The notes under the pieces are model-generated. The model did not search any database and was not told the DNA's origin. It worked only from the letters and a program-made list of their open reading frames with translations. The translations under genes were made by a program, and so were the position numbers. From Megalopta genalis (taxonomy: Eukaryota; Arthropoda; Insecta; Hymenoptera; Halictidae): a DNA stretch of 64,000 bases. Below are positions 14,601 through 22,819 of this stretch, one piece after another. The DNA lies in assembly GCF_051020955.1 (NCBI RefSeq), contig NC_135013.1, forward strand, positions 1,612,001 to 1,676,000, written 5' to 3'. Positions within the stretch are counted from its first letter, which is position 1. Every line of letters starts with the position of its first letter.

Positions 14601-17600
14601 CGAGGACGTCGACGTGATTGTCAACTACACCGGAACTCCAAGACCTAACGACGAATGGACGGTGAACGGCAATGTGGTTACAAAGTCGAAGCGAACTGTG
14701 CCGTCGCTGGACGAGGAATACGCGAGCCTGACCATCAGGAAAATCCAAGAGGAAGACGTCGGCGACTACACATTGAAACTGGTGAATCACCTTGGCGAGA
14801 GCAGTATCGATATCACGGTCGTCATAGTGCGTGAGTATCCTCTCGGAAATTAAGAAATTAAGAAACGCCGAGTTTTGTTTCTATCGTCGCTAGAGCATAG
14901 AGTTCGACGAGAAGAGTTTTCGCATATTGTTCAATTTGTGCGATCGTTTCACAGATCTGCCGAGTGCACCGGGAGCACCGGAACCGTTGGAAATCACCGA
15001 CGACAGTGTCACGCTTCACTGGAAGAAACCGGATTCGGATGGCAATTCGCCTATCGTCGAATACATTCTCGAACGCCAAGAGAAGACCAAGACTTCGTGA
15101 GTACTCGTTCAATTTTGTTTACTTTTTTATTATTATTATTATTATTGTTATTGTGTTTACTTATTATTATTGTCGGCGTCGATTACAAAATAATTATGAA
15201 TTATCGCTCGCAGATGGACCAGGATCACGGAGACAATAACGGAGACCACGCACAAGGTCACGAAATTGACCACAAACATGGAGTACACGTTCCGCGTGAC
15301 AGCCGTGAACGAGGAAGGCCCGGGTGACACATCGCCAAATTCTCCGTACATCAAAATATCAAAGCCATTGGCAGAAGAACCGCCAACCGTCCTGGAACCC
15401 CTCAAGAGCGTTATTGCGAGACTAAACGAGACTGTCACCCTCTCCTGTATCATTGGCGGATCGCCAACTCCAGAGATTACTTGGTAACATATATTTCTCT
15501 TCGATCATAAACGCAAAGGTTCTTTCGAAATTGTCACTAAAATTGCTGTTTATTTTTTACATTAATTTATTTAATTATTTATCTTATTTTATATATTAAT
15601 TTATTTTTTATATTATTCTCTTTTTGCTTTTATTGTTTTTTCACTTGTCTCATTATTTTTCTTACTTACTTCCTTTACCTTTATTACTATTTATTTTTAC
15701 CATGCGCTAAACAAAACAATATTGCGACACAAACAATGCGTTATATGCTTCGCTATAACATGTACTTTTAATTGAATAAGGCGCAGGTATACTTATTAAA
15801 ATATCAAATTTTACTGAAACGTTAACGACATGCAAAATCTCTTAACTATGAATGTAGACATCCTTATTAAGATATCCTTATAATTACTATAATATCTTCC
15901 GTGAACATTCACTGAACAGCAAAAACCATCGACTTCCAGGTTGAGAAATGGCGAAACGTTCGCAGACAGCAGCATCACGTACGAGAACCGCGTCGCGAAA
16001 TACACCGTCCAGGAGACAACAGAGGCCTCATCGGCGACGTTCACGGTGAAAGCGAAGAACAGCGTCGGAACAGCGGAAACAACGTGCGAGCTTAAAGTAC
16101 AAGAACCACCGGAGATCAGTTACGACGAGACGCTCGCTAGCCAGAATTTACCCGTGAACACCGAATGGACGATCGAGATACGAACCACCGGTTTCCCGAA
16201 ACCGGAAGTCACGTGGACGAAGAACAGCAAGAAGATCGTCGACAAACGTGTCTCCGTACGGGCCGAGGAGAAAACTTCTACCATCTCTGTTTCGACTCTT
16301 GTCAGAGAAGACACTGCCACCTATACAGCAAAGGCGACCAATCAAGCTGGCAGTTCCTCGGTCGATCTGCGTCTGCGAGTGATCGGTACGTCCGTAAAAG
16401 ATAGTCGGAAATCCGATACTATTCCCACTGGTTCGGCGAGATACTTCTCGCGCTCCTTTTTATACGATTATTTCAATTTTTCTTTCAAGAGGGTTTTGTG
16501 GTTTCGTCATTTTTTAGAGTAAATATACCATAATATTATGTGCCCGGATCCATTATTATTTTTATGTGAAAGGATTAAGAGTACTTTTTCCCTTCAGTAA
16601 GGATTATAATTAGATATTTAATCGAGTTTGAGATTTCAACTTCAGCACTTTTTCAGGTTTTCTGCTGTCTCAGTACTTTTCATATTATTTTAATATCTTA
16701 TATTTTGATATTGTAATAGTTTATTATTATTATTTCCAATATTTCGATGTTGTAACAATTTATTTATTATTATTTCTAATATTTTAATAATGAATATTAT
16801 TATTTTATGTTATTTTAATATAATACCGGCATAATTACGCAGCGGATCTTTAACCCTTTGCACTCGAGTGGTGATTCTGAGGCACCACTAAAATTTGTTA
16901 TATCACCTTACAAGATAATTTTGACATTAACAAAGTTTAGATTTAAGAAATTATTAATAGTGTAAAATAGTGTAAATTATAATAGTATAAAATATTATAT
17001 ATTGACTCTATATTATATATATATATAATATTGACTCTAGTTCGAAGAGTCAATTTCATATGCATAAAATGCATTTTCTCATATAAAATAGAAACACTAT
17101 AAGTTAGAAAAATGATTTTATATTTACAGTTAAAATAGCTTACAGAGTGCAAAGAGTTAATATTAACGCCCGGCACATCGCTGCGAAGATAACATTGAAC
17201 GGATGATGTTCGAAGTACATATAAATGACATGTTTGCTTCTCGAACGGTTCCAGACAAACCAAGTAAACCGCAAGGGCCGGTGATCTTCAAAGAAGTGAG
17301 ACAAGATCGTGTTACCCTCGAATGGCGGCCACCGGCCGACGACGGCGGCATCGAGCTCGAGAAGTACACCATCGAGAAGTGCGAGCCCGGCAAGGCCTGG
17401 GTGAAAGTGGTCGACATCGACAAAGAGGTGGAGAGCTTCTGCGTCCACAAGCTGCAGCAAGACGCGGAGTACATATTCAGGATCATCGCTAGGAACATTG
17501 TTGGAGCATCGGAACCATTGGAATCGGACACGGTCAAGATGAGGACTTCCTTCGGTAACACAATCGTTTCAAAATACATACTCCTTTCATTCTGGGCATC

Positions 17601-20600
17601 ATCGTCGCGTTGTATACAGGGTGTCCCAGGTTTTAATGTTCAAACTTTGTCAGTGTATTCTAAGGCACAAAGTAAGAAAAAAATGTTATGTAAACATAGG
17701 TCATACAGAGCTTTATTAAGAAGTTATAACAAAAATTCAGAATAGGAATAGTAATCAACTTGCTGTTACTGCGAGCATTGGCTTGAATAGATCAGCACAT
17801 GCTGTGTGTTTATGTAAGCTGTGTTTATTAATACATTTCGAAATGTCTACCGTCGTTGACAATACATGATTGACATCGATCGAAGATCGAATTTATGACC
17901 GTGCGAATTTCGTTTTTATTCTCTTTCATTTCATTGAACGAATTTTTGTTATAACTTCTTAATAAAGCTCTATATGACCTATGTTTACGTAACATTTTTT
18001 TCTTACTTTGTGCCATAGAATATACTGACAAAGTTTGAACATTAAAACCTGGGACACCCTGTATATTTTTGTATTTTCTGTTTATCGGGTCAACTTCGCT
18101 GCGGTACTTCCTAATCGTTATTTTTTCTTTATTCGTTGAACATTAACTCTTAAAGATTTATTTGAGTTCGCGCGAGACAATAGGTCTCTACTTTATCTTC
18201 GATATTAATTGGCACGGTAATTTTTACATATATTATTTGTACGATAGAGGTCACGATGAACGCCAGATAAACAGTTCCAGATGATGTATTGTAAAATTTA
18301 TTTTAGATGAACCATCCGTCGTATTTTGTTCTTAGATAGCGTATAAAATAATGAGAACATGGAAAAGTAACTTAAAAGGGTCTTTCTTCTTTTAATGATT
18401 GCAATAAGTTGAAAATAATGCAACAGTATCATTACAGTTTGAATTACAATACAATTACAGTTTGAATTACAATATAATTACAGTTTGAATTACAATATAA
18501 TTATAGTTTGAATTACAATATAATTATAGTTTGAATTACAATATAATTACAGTTTGAATTACAATATAATTATAGTTTGAATTACAATATAATTACAGTT
18601 TGAATTACAATATAATTACAGTTTGAATTACAATATAACTACAATTTTAATTACAATATAATTACAATTTTAATTACAATATAATTACAGTTTTAATTGC
18701 AATTTAACCTAGTAATTTTTCCCTGGATGTATTAGTAGAATCCGCAGACTAAGAATATTTGAATGCATCGAATCTGCAGTAATGCAAGCTTTACGAGACT
18801 GTGAGCGTAATTTTAAAAAATGCGAATAAACTTGCAGAACCACCAGGACCACCGAGAGGACCGCTAGAAGTATCGGGAATGACGAAGACATCATTCACAA
18901 TAAAATGGCAGCCACCGGAGAACGACGGAGGCACGCCAATCACGGACTACATCGTCGAGATGAAGGAAGAATCGAAGAAGACTTGGCAGAAGGTTGTTCG
19001 ATCGAAATTTTCCGGACGGAAGAATTTCGCGACTGGGGCGATGCTTACGTCGATTTTCTTTCTTGCAGATCGCTACCACGAAATACGAGGTGACCCACTT
19101 GATCGTGGCAGACTTGAAGACAGATGTACCCTACAACTTCAGGATAACAGCGAAGAACAGCGTCGGCACTGGACCTCCTTACGTGGCCGAAGAGCCAATC
19201 GCGCCGGGCAAACGGCTCAGTAAGATAATAATATTCTTCGTTTTCGAGCATTTTTTTTTTAGGTCAGCTACGTGCCCAAATCCGTTCAAATTCTTACGAT
19301 TAATTATATATCGTTCGTATATTATTATTATTATTATTATCTCTTTGTTGAGACCAAAATCGATCCTTTTATCAGTTCCGATATTAATAGTTAACAATTA
19401 CACGCGACTGCCACAAAATTAGAATTTCGATGGAACGTTTGTAACTCTGGGCTCAAATGGACTACGTCAGGGATTTTTTCATGAATATTGTTATTATGCT
19501 TTTTATAACTTTTTCTTTTAGTTAATTTGCTAACCCTAACTACTGTATAGGGTGTCCCATAATTATGTTAACACCCGGAAAGCTGCAAATTGCATTTTCT
19601 ATAAGGGAAAAGTTACTTGAAATGACTTCAACATTTTGTTAACATAATTACGGGACACCCTGTATGATTTGAAGCTGTTATATTCATAAAAAATGACTCG
19701 TTCTTTTGGTAAAAAATCGTTAAGCTAGAATAGAAAAACACAGAACAGCCCTTGCATGTACAGCTTAAAATAGTAGTAGATCTTACTTGAATATTTTTTT
19801 GTTTAAATGGATAATAGTTTAAGTAGTTAGAAATAACAGATGGCGTGAAAATAACAGCGTTTTCCAAAGATTAATGTCTCGGTATACTTCTAACTAATCT
19901 GTAATTTATGAGCAACCATTACAAGCAGACTGCAGATCTTTGTATACATTTTCATTCATCGTCAGTCGCAAGAGATTACTCATCGTAGAAAGAAAATAGA
20001 AATGCTATTATAGACCATCATGGTTAATTTATATACGTTTTCGTTGCGTTACAAAAATCTGCACGTATTGTATGGATAAAAGATTCACAGGCTTCGCTTG
20101 TTTAACGCTTCTGCTTGAACGATCGCTTAGAAATAACAAAGCTGACCGAAAGCAACATGTACGCTCTGCTGGGTATATTCCCGCCGACGAAAATGGTTAT
20201 CACCCGAAGTAAGTTGAATTTGTGTCTCGGGTATCTCGTTGGCATGTATTTTCACGTAACGGAATCATTTTCAGCACCGCCGTCGAGTCCGAAGAATGTA
20301 CAGGTGATCAACGTTACCAGCAAGAGCGTCACGCTGTGCTGGTCACCACCGGAGAGCAATGGCGGCACAGAACTCACAGGTGATGAAGAAAAATATATGT
20401 ATATTTATAAGTTACACTTCGGCAGTATCTATCCAAAAATTAAGAGACACTTGCAAATTAATATATTTAAGGTATTTCGTTTGACCGAATACAGTCGTGA
20501 TACGAATAAGAAAATTTGACCCTCAAATATCATTAGTCATCATGGGAATGGAAAAATTGTTAATGGCACGTAAGACACCTTTTTACACTGAACAGTTTTT

Positions 20601-22819
20601 ATATAAACATTTTTCTTTTTTCATAGCTTCAACCCAATCCGAGAAATTTTGCTGTAACTCGGTTAAACGAAACACTCGGTATATACAGGGTGTCCTAAAT
20701 ATGTTTCGCAATCCGAAAGTAGGGGATTCCTGAGATCATTCGAAGCAACTTTTTCCTTAGCGAAAATGCAATCCGCGGCTTCGTTTACGAGTTATAAACG
20801 AAAAACAGTGACCAATCAGAGGCGAGATCATTTGGCGCGAGACGGCTGAGCCAATGAGCGAAACTGGGCTCCGTGCATTCGTTGGCTAGGCTGCCGCGCG
20901 CCAGTCGTCAGTGTTTTCCGTTAATAACTCGTAAACGAAGCATCTGAGAAAATTTTCGCAAAGAAAAAGGTTGCTTCAAATGACCGCAGGAACCTCCCAT
21001 TTTCGGGACACCCTGTATGTAAAATATGTGTATATCTGTTGTGTTGCAATTAATAAATGACGCCGATGTCTGTGCTCTAAATAGGATACGTTATCGAGAA
21101 GAGACCGCTGATCGGTAAAGGCGCAAGATGGACGAAAGTTGTTACTTTGGACCCCACGACACTTCAATACTGCGTCGAGAATTTGAAAGAAAGCGAATTC
21201 CTCTTCAGAGTGTTCGCTGAGAACAACCAAGGGCTCAGTTTACCTACGAACTCCGAGCCGGTCACCTTGAAGACACATGCCAGTAAGTGTCTCCGCTCGA
21301 CGTGCGAGTTCACTCTTCATTTTGCGAGCGATGGAATTTATGTTATAAAGGTCTGAGAACGGAGTAGACGTTGACCAGTTATTTATTATTTTGTTATATT
21401 ATATTTTATTATTATGTCGATAATTTTATCGACAGAGCTTCTCATTTTATTAGAAAAATATAGTAAAAATAATGGACAGATAACGAGCACAAGGGAATAA
21501 GAAATTTCAACAAATCTACTAATTAATCGGATAAAATTCTAACGGTAGAGCTTGGCAAAAAATTCGAAAAAGAAATTTCAGAAATAGAAATAGTCGAGCT
21601 AACATTTTTATAATATATAATTATACAATATTATAATATAAAATGTTCACCTAAAAATTATTTCTTGTACAAATTCCGTATTCGCTTTTTCAATCTTCTT
21701 TATCCGAGACATTGCAGCGGAGAAATTATACAATTGTTTAGGTATTCGATCGTCACGATTAGATTCAAATAAAATAATTTTTCTGCAGGCGTACCATCAC
21801 CACCGACCGCGCCATTAGAGATCAGACAGATCGCAGCGCACACCGTGGTGATTTCCTGGGGCAGACCGGAAACCGATGGCGGCGCGCCATTGGAAGGTTA
21901 CAAGATCGCGATCAGGGACGCGAAGAAGACAATGTGGATGGAGGTAGGCAGGGTGAACGCCGACGTGCAGAAGCTGAACATCAGGGACCTCCAGGAGAAC
22001 CATATGTACCTGATCAGGATCTACGCCAGGAACGAGATCGGCCTCAGCGAACCTCTGGAATCCGACGAACCCTTCAACATTCTACCTGTTTCTGGTACGA
22101 TCTTTAGCCGAAGAACATACAACAGAACAAGAATTTTTTCGATATTAATCCTGACGAAATTTATAATCAGACCGTGGATTCTTATGCGGAATAAATAGAA
22201 AGTTATTTCTTTTTGTATCGATTTTAATGGCCCGACGATGACGGAGCTCTCAAATTGTTTTTCTTTTTCTATTCTGTTCATTCTGATCTATTCTGATCAT
22301 TTTTGTAATAAATACACCAAGGATATTATTAATATAATTGTTTCTATATCTAACTTGGAGAGTGCGTTATCTTAGATTCGATTAAAACAAGAATCGTTTA
22401 TCGTTCCACGTTCCACAATATTTGTATAAATATTATACATATGTTATATACGTATATATATAATATGTATAATATTATATATCATTATATAATATTATTA
22501 AGATTTCTTCATTTTAATGTGTACACACAAATAGTTATCTCGGCGATCGCATTTATCAAATAATGCGAGACAATAATGCAAAATCGATTGACCCAAATCG
22601 TTCGAATTATTCGCAGAACTGGCAGTGGTGGAACCGATCGCGGAAGCCACCGAGAAAGGTGAAACGGCGTCGGTGAGCTTCAGCACTGAGAACACGAGCT
22701 CCTGGCTCCGGGAACACAACATGGACGCCGACATCCACTCGTACGCGAGGGCAAGGCTTCTCCGCAAAGACGAATACTTCTTCCGCATTTGGCATTACGC
22801 TAAGAGGCTCTTCGAATAA
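1..22819 (+). CDS. sls: Sallimus (insect titin/kettin-family sarcomere protein), 3' part of gene
   Basis: This is a giant elastic protein of the muscle sarcomere. In insects it links the Z-disc to the thick filament and sets passive stiffness. The visible order is PEVK spring, SH3, 9 Ig, FN3, 2 Ig, 4 FN3 and a short tail. That is the known C-terminal layout of Drosophila Sls. I placed 24 exons: 1-5128, 5959-6006, 6097-6210, 6679-6831, 7391-7754, 8075-8390, 8912-9200, 9899-9967, 10063-10195, 10672-11108, 11535-11804, 12274-12652, 14113-14267, 14540-14830, 14955-15096, 15214-15483, 15940-16385, 17255-17554, 18838-18992, 19069-19219, 20275-20379, 21085-21282, 21789-22094 and 22617-22819. They add to 10422 nt with no stop until TAA at 22817. 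The gene is 5'-truncated by the window. One further 78-nt exon (20131-20208) may be alternative. The identification is firm; individual borders are hand-placed. Confidence 0.95.
880..1400 (+). other. Non-repetitive block inside the PEVK exon
   Basis: Between two lysine/glutamate-rich repeat fields, about 170 codons contain aromatic and aliphatic residues that are rare elsewhere in the exon. Visible landmarks are EEWVEPEYERP, EKIQWEP, LPAVLQKLVPQ, PKIMLRSRIQFVGDYPP and NPVQTGILSRNTEEAL. Such a segment in a spring region usually means a binding site or short folded unit rather than a random coil. No named domain is recognised. Confidence 0.6.
2425..4284 (+). repeat. Eight tandem 77-79-residue PEVK repeats (about 231-237 bp each)
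   Basis: Eight in-frame units each start with K-[RK]-K-P-K-E-[KM]-P-V-P-E-E, pass through VELKKPKKKKPV in the middle (IKKPKKKKPV in the first), and close with E[VI]T[LI]. Units 2-7 are very similar; the first and last are more diverged, as expected for an array growing by unequal exchange. Units 6-8 share an insert (VPKEEEKAPEE) not found in 1-5, which marks two subfamilies. Confidence 0.9.
5959..6006 (+). CDS. sls: sls 16-codon linker exon before SH3
   Basis: This 48-nt exon lies between acceptor CATTGTAG and donor GGAAG/GTGCGT and is phase 1 on both sides. It encodes an acidic linker (EEATLSITREEEISEE) joining the PEVK exon to the SH3 domain. Because it is symmetric it can be skipped without a frameshift. 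Confidence 0.75.
6097..6210 (+). CDS. sls: sls SH3 domain, first half
   Basis: This exon starts after TTTTTGCAG and ends ATCG/GTACGT. It reads DEIEYVVRDGDTMFSI..., the N-terminal beta strands and RT loop of an SH3 domain (abrupt start, acidic loop, ALYDY-like strand replaced by FSICSYVAE). Phase 1 in and out. Confidence 0.9.
6246..6628. mobile_element. Family A fold-back MITE, copy 1
   Basis: It opens GGGCGTCCCATAATTATGTC and closes with the inverted form ending GGACACCCTGTA. Long inverted arms carry GAGTTATTAACGAAAAACAG and a GC-rich centre with CCAAT and ATTGG boxes. It sits in the intron separating the two SH3 exons. It has no coding capacity. Confidence 0.85.
6679..6831 (+). CDS. sls: sls SH3 domain, second half
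   Basis: The exon begins after TTCTCGCAG and ends GAAA/GTAAGC. It reads DHTNQDWWFVKKHL..GWVPAQYLL. The double Trp, the Gly-Trp-Val-Pro and the closing Tyr-Leu are the classic SH3 proline-peptide pocket residues. A basic helix-like tail (YLQRKLHEKIDKL) follows. Confidence 0.93.
6840..7390. other. AT-rich intron, nothing recognised
   Basis: This intron has poly-T and ATT runs near 7290-7375 just before the acceptor. No open frame or element was recognised. Confidence 0.6.
7391..7754 (+). CDS. sls: sls Ig domain 1 (I-set)
   Basis: The exon begins after ATAACGCAG and ends TCGAG/GTACGT (phase 2). It encodes a Pro-rich lead (PPPGEKASAP), then RFIEKLQP, FECQVEGLPRPQITWF and DAGTFTCVAKNAAG. The Cys-Trp-Cys core and DAGxFxC signature identify an I-set Ig domain. 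About 25 residues of Ser-rich linker follow. Confidence 0.95.
8075..8390 (+). CDS. sls: sls Ig domain 2
   Basis: This exon starts after TTCACAG and ends TTGAAG/GTCTGT (phase 0; a non-consensus but usable donor). Landmarks are PPTFSRKPKAKYVNEGDDVILEC, PEITWYYKD and KQEGKYTIVAKNREGEA. It is an I-set Ig in which the second core Cys is replaced (YTIVAKN rather than YxCxAxN). Confidence 0.93.
8426..8740. repeat. Microsatellite cluster inside a large imperfect hairpin
   Basis: Long (TA)n runs (about 8480-8535 and 8606-8627) and (ATT)n/(AAT)n runs face each other. The outer flanks GCGATTATAAAGCATATTC (8426) and GAATATGCTTTATAATCGC (8715) are inverted copies. The whole tract could fold as one stem within the sls intron. 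Confidence 0.75.
8912..9200 (+). CDS. sls: sls Ig domain 3
   Basis: This exon starts after CGTGCAG and ends GAAA/GTAAGA (phase 0 in, 1 out). It contains PPEILEPLQSFVVREGETVLL, PKISWYKNGKPL and DTGDYSVVATNDLGTVET. The fold is an I-set Ig lacking both canonical core cysteines, which is common in titin-family Ig modules. Confidence 0.95.
9500..9680. repeat. ATACTATATAAT short tandem repeat in sls intron
   Basis: Degenerate 10-11-bp units of TACTATATAATA type recur through the tract. The short open frame across it is a by-product of the repeat. Confidence 0.7.
9899..9967 (+). CDS. sls: sls 23-codon linker exon (possible cassette)
   Basis: This 69-nt exon lies between TTTTCCAG and AAAGG/GTAAGA, phase 1 on both sides. 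It encodes INAKPSMSINIQQHTYEHY.., a His/Gln-rich linker between Ig 3 and Ig 4. Being symmetric it could be optional. It is supported by splice signals and an open frame, not by a recognised domain. Confidence 0.6.
10063..10195 (+). CDS. sls: sls Ig domain 4, first half
   Basis: The exon follows ATTTTCCAG and ends TTGAG/GTACGA (phase 2). It carries PPLFTERFQELTVPEKGTFK and NPVPEVTWLR. The intron falls just after the core Trp, a typical split point of Ig exons in this gene. Confidence 0.9.
10672..11108 (+). CDS. sls: sls Ig domain 4 second half plus Ig domain 5
   Basis: The exon follows CGTCTTCAG and ends AAAG/GTAAAC (phase 1). The first part completes Ig 4 (DAGDYKCIASNPVGKASH). From about 10845 a second Ig begins (VTFTKLLEKEVVVDEYKTLE) with Cys, KWWHN and EGTYECTVKDQATS. 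Ig 5 has the compact form usual in the kettin/titin C-terminal series. Confidence 0.94.
11315..11515. repeat. About 40-bp tandem repeat of CGCAATAATACTTGAAATTAATTT type
   Basis: Five degenerate units end in ACAACCGCAATAATACTT-like cores immediately upstream of the Ig 6 exon. A short fragment similar to family C elements (GCCCATTTTTGTTTACAAGC) lies just before it, at 11230-11275. Confidence 0.65.
11535..11804 (+). CDS. sls: sls Ig domain 6
   Basis: This 270-nt exon lies between TTCGCAG and ATCG/GTGAGT, phase 1 on both sides. It encodes KPEFVKKLQDCEVKERDVAI, VKWFKDGEPL and DEGEYSCTLLDQQCTAEV, a complete I-set Ig domain in a single exon. Confidence 0.95.
12274..12652 (+). CDS. sls: sls Ig domain 7 plus first half of Ig domain 8
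   Basis: The exon follows TTTCAG and ends CTCAG/GTAAGC (phase 2). Ig 7 shows PPEIITKMQDVTIARGERAT, VRWFKDGQEL and DAAVYSCEVGKQTSSAKL. It is followed by VDFITKLPDVTLVPYNNDAV and VTWLR, the start of Ig 8, which is split at the core Trp. Confidence 0.95.
12653..14112. other. sls intron with a GC-richer insert of unknown type
   Basis: A 27-bp sequence (start TATTACAATGCACAATATTA) occurs at 12728 and again at 13619. Between about 12930 and 13610 base composition shifts to clearly higher GC than the surrounding intron, and there is no long open frame. It may be a solo LTR or other element; ends were not resolved. Confidence 0.45.
14113..14267 (+). CDS. sls: sls Ig domain 8, second half
   Basis: This exon starts after GATTCACAG and ends GGAAG/GTACGC (phase 2 to 1). 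It encodes KSEVLKDSPKYSIVDEGTVK and DIAEYTAVVTNVKTSSKLRV. It closes the Ig with an EYTAVV strand in place of the usual Cys. Confidence 0.93.
14540..14830 (+). CDS. sls: sls Ig domain 9
   Basis: The exon follows TTTTCAG and ends GTGC/GTGAGT (phase 1). It carries PPKINPETPKKYKVRKGEDV, NDEWTVNGNVV and DVGDYTLKLVNHLGESSI. This is the last Ig before the first FN3 domain. Confidence 0.93.
14955..15096 (+). CDS. sls: sls FN3 domain 1, first half
   Basis: The exon follows TTTCACAG and ends ACTTC/GTGAGT (phase 2). LPSAPGAPEPLEITDDSVTL, HWKKPDSDGNSPIVEYILE is a typical fibronectin-III start with the conserved Trp and P-x-DGG-like turn. Confidence 0.94.
15214..15483 (+). CDS. sls: sls FN3 domain 1 second half plus Ig domain 10 first half
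   Basis: The exon follows CGCTCGCAG and ends ACTTG/GTAACA (phase 2). EYTFRVTAVNEEGPGDTS closes FN3 1. PPTVLEPLKSVIARLNETVT and CIIGGSPTPEITW open Ig 10. Confidence 0.95.
15940..16385 (+). CDS. sls: sls Ig domain 10 second half plus Ig domain 11
   Basis: The exon follows GACTTCCAG and ends ATCG/GTACGT (phase 1). It completes Ig 10 (SSATFTVKAKNSVGTAETTC), then Ig 11 (PPEISYDETLASQNLPVNTE, PEVTWTKNSKKI, TATYTAKATNQAGSSSVDL). Between here and the tail only FN3 modules follow. Confidence 0.95.
16850..17160. mobile_element. TTAA-flanked piggyBac-like MITE, copy 1
   Basis: The tract starts TTAACCCTTTGCACTC and ends with the inverted GAGTGCAAAGAGTTAA, giving TTAA at both outer edges (311 bp). TTAA target sites and short inverted ends starting with C are hallmarks of piggyBac-type insertion. 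There is no coding capacity. Confidence 0.7.
17255..17554 (+). CDS. sls: sls FN3 domain 2
   Basis: This 300-nt single-exon domain lies between GTTCCAG and TTCG/GTAACA, phase 1 on both sides. Landmarks: DKPSKPQGPVIFKEVRQDRV, LEWRPPADDGGIELEKYTIE, EYIFRIIARNIVGASEPLE. Confidence 0.95.
17614..18066. mobile_element. Family B fold-back element
   Basis: The ends are ACAGGGTGTCCCAGGTTTTA and its inverse. Inverted arms of about 130 bp share CAAAGTAAGAAAAAAATGTTA and CTTCTTAATAAAGCTCTAT. The roughly 190-bp centre is unrelated to family A although the outermost GGGTGTCCC is shared. It lies in the sls intron. Confidence 0.8.
18430..18712. repeat. 23-bp minisatellite (AATTACAATATAATTACAGTTTG)n
   Basis: About 11 head-to-tail units vary mainly at CAGTTTG, TAGTTTG and CAATTTT. 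The array ends about 120 bp before the FN3 3 exon. Confidence 0.88.
18838..18992 (+). CDS. sls: sls FN3 domain 3, first half
   Basis: The exon follows AACTTGCAG and ends CAGAAG/GTTGTT (phase 0). PPGPPRGPLEVSGMTKTSFT, IKWQPPENDGGTPITDYIVE is an FN3 start. The following intron is only 76 nt. Confidence 0.93.
19069..19219 (+). CDS. sls: sls FN3 domain 3, second half
   Basis: The exon follows TTCTTGCAG and ends CTCA/GTAAGA (phase 1). ATTKYEVTHLIVADL and YNFRITAKNSVGTGPPYVAE close the domain. Confidence 0.93.
19545..19666. mobile_element. Family A MITE, internally deleted copy
   Basis: Only about 120 bp remain. Both ends (TAGGGTGTCCCATAATTATG and its inverse CATAATTACGGGACACCCTG) are present but the CCAAT-bearing centre is missing. 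Confidence 0.8.
20131..20208 (+). CDS. sls: Candidate alternative 26-codon sls exon between FN3 3 and FN3 4
   Basis: This 78-nt open segment lies between a TAG acceptor with a moderately pyrimidine-rich lead (GATCGCTTAG) and a perfect donor (CCCGAA/GTAAGT). It is phase 1 on both sides, exactly matching the neighbouring exons, so inclusion or skipping keeps the frame. It would read KITKLTESNMYALL..FPPTKMVITR. It belongs to no domain I recognise, and skipping it gives a conventional FN3-FN3 junction. Confidence 0.5.
20275..20379 (+). CDS. sls: sls FN3 domain 4, first half
   Basis: The exon follows ATTTTCAG and ends CACAG/GTGATG (phase 1). PPSSPKNVQVINVTSKSVTL, CWSPPESNGGTELTG is an FN3 beginning with the conserved Trp. 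Confidence 0.93.
20692..21019. mobile_element. Family A MITE, copy in sls intron
   Basis: It runs from TACAGGGTGTCCTAAATATG to CGGGACACCCTGTA with inverted arms (GAGTTATAAACGAAAAACAG against its inverse) and a central CCAAT-box cluster. Confidence 0.85.
21085..21282 (+). CDS. sls: sls FN3 domain 4, second half
   Basis: The exon follows CTAAATAG and ends GCCA/GTAAGT. GYVIEKRPLIGKGARWTKVV and EFLFRVFAENNQGLSLPTNS complete the FN3 domain (phase 1 on both sides). Confidence 0.93.
21789..22094 (+). CDS. sls: sls FN3 domain 5
   Basis: The exon follows TTTCTGCAG and ends TCTG/GTACGA. VPSPPTAPLEIRQIAAHTVV, ISWGRPETDGGAPLEGYKIA and YLIRIYARNEIGLSEPLESD form a complete FN3 domain in one exon, the last folded module of the protein. 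Confidence 0.95.
22617..22819 (+). CDS. sls: sls C-terminal tail and stop codon
   Basis: The exon follows TATTCGCAG and ends at TAA 22817-22819. After a Glu/Thr/Ser-rich linker it reads SWLREHNMDADIHSYARARL..EYFFRIWHYAKRLFE. The amphipathic end looks like a short docking helix; from memory a very similar ending closes other insect Sls proteins. Confidence 0.92.
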
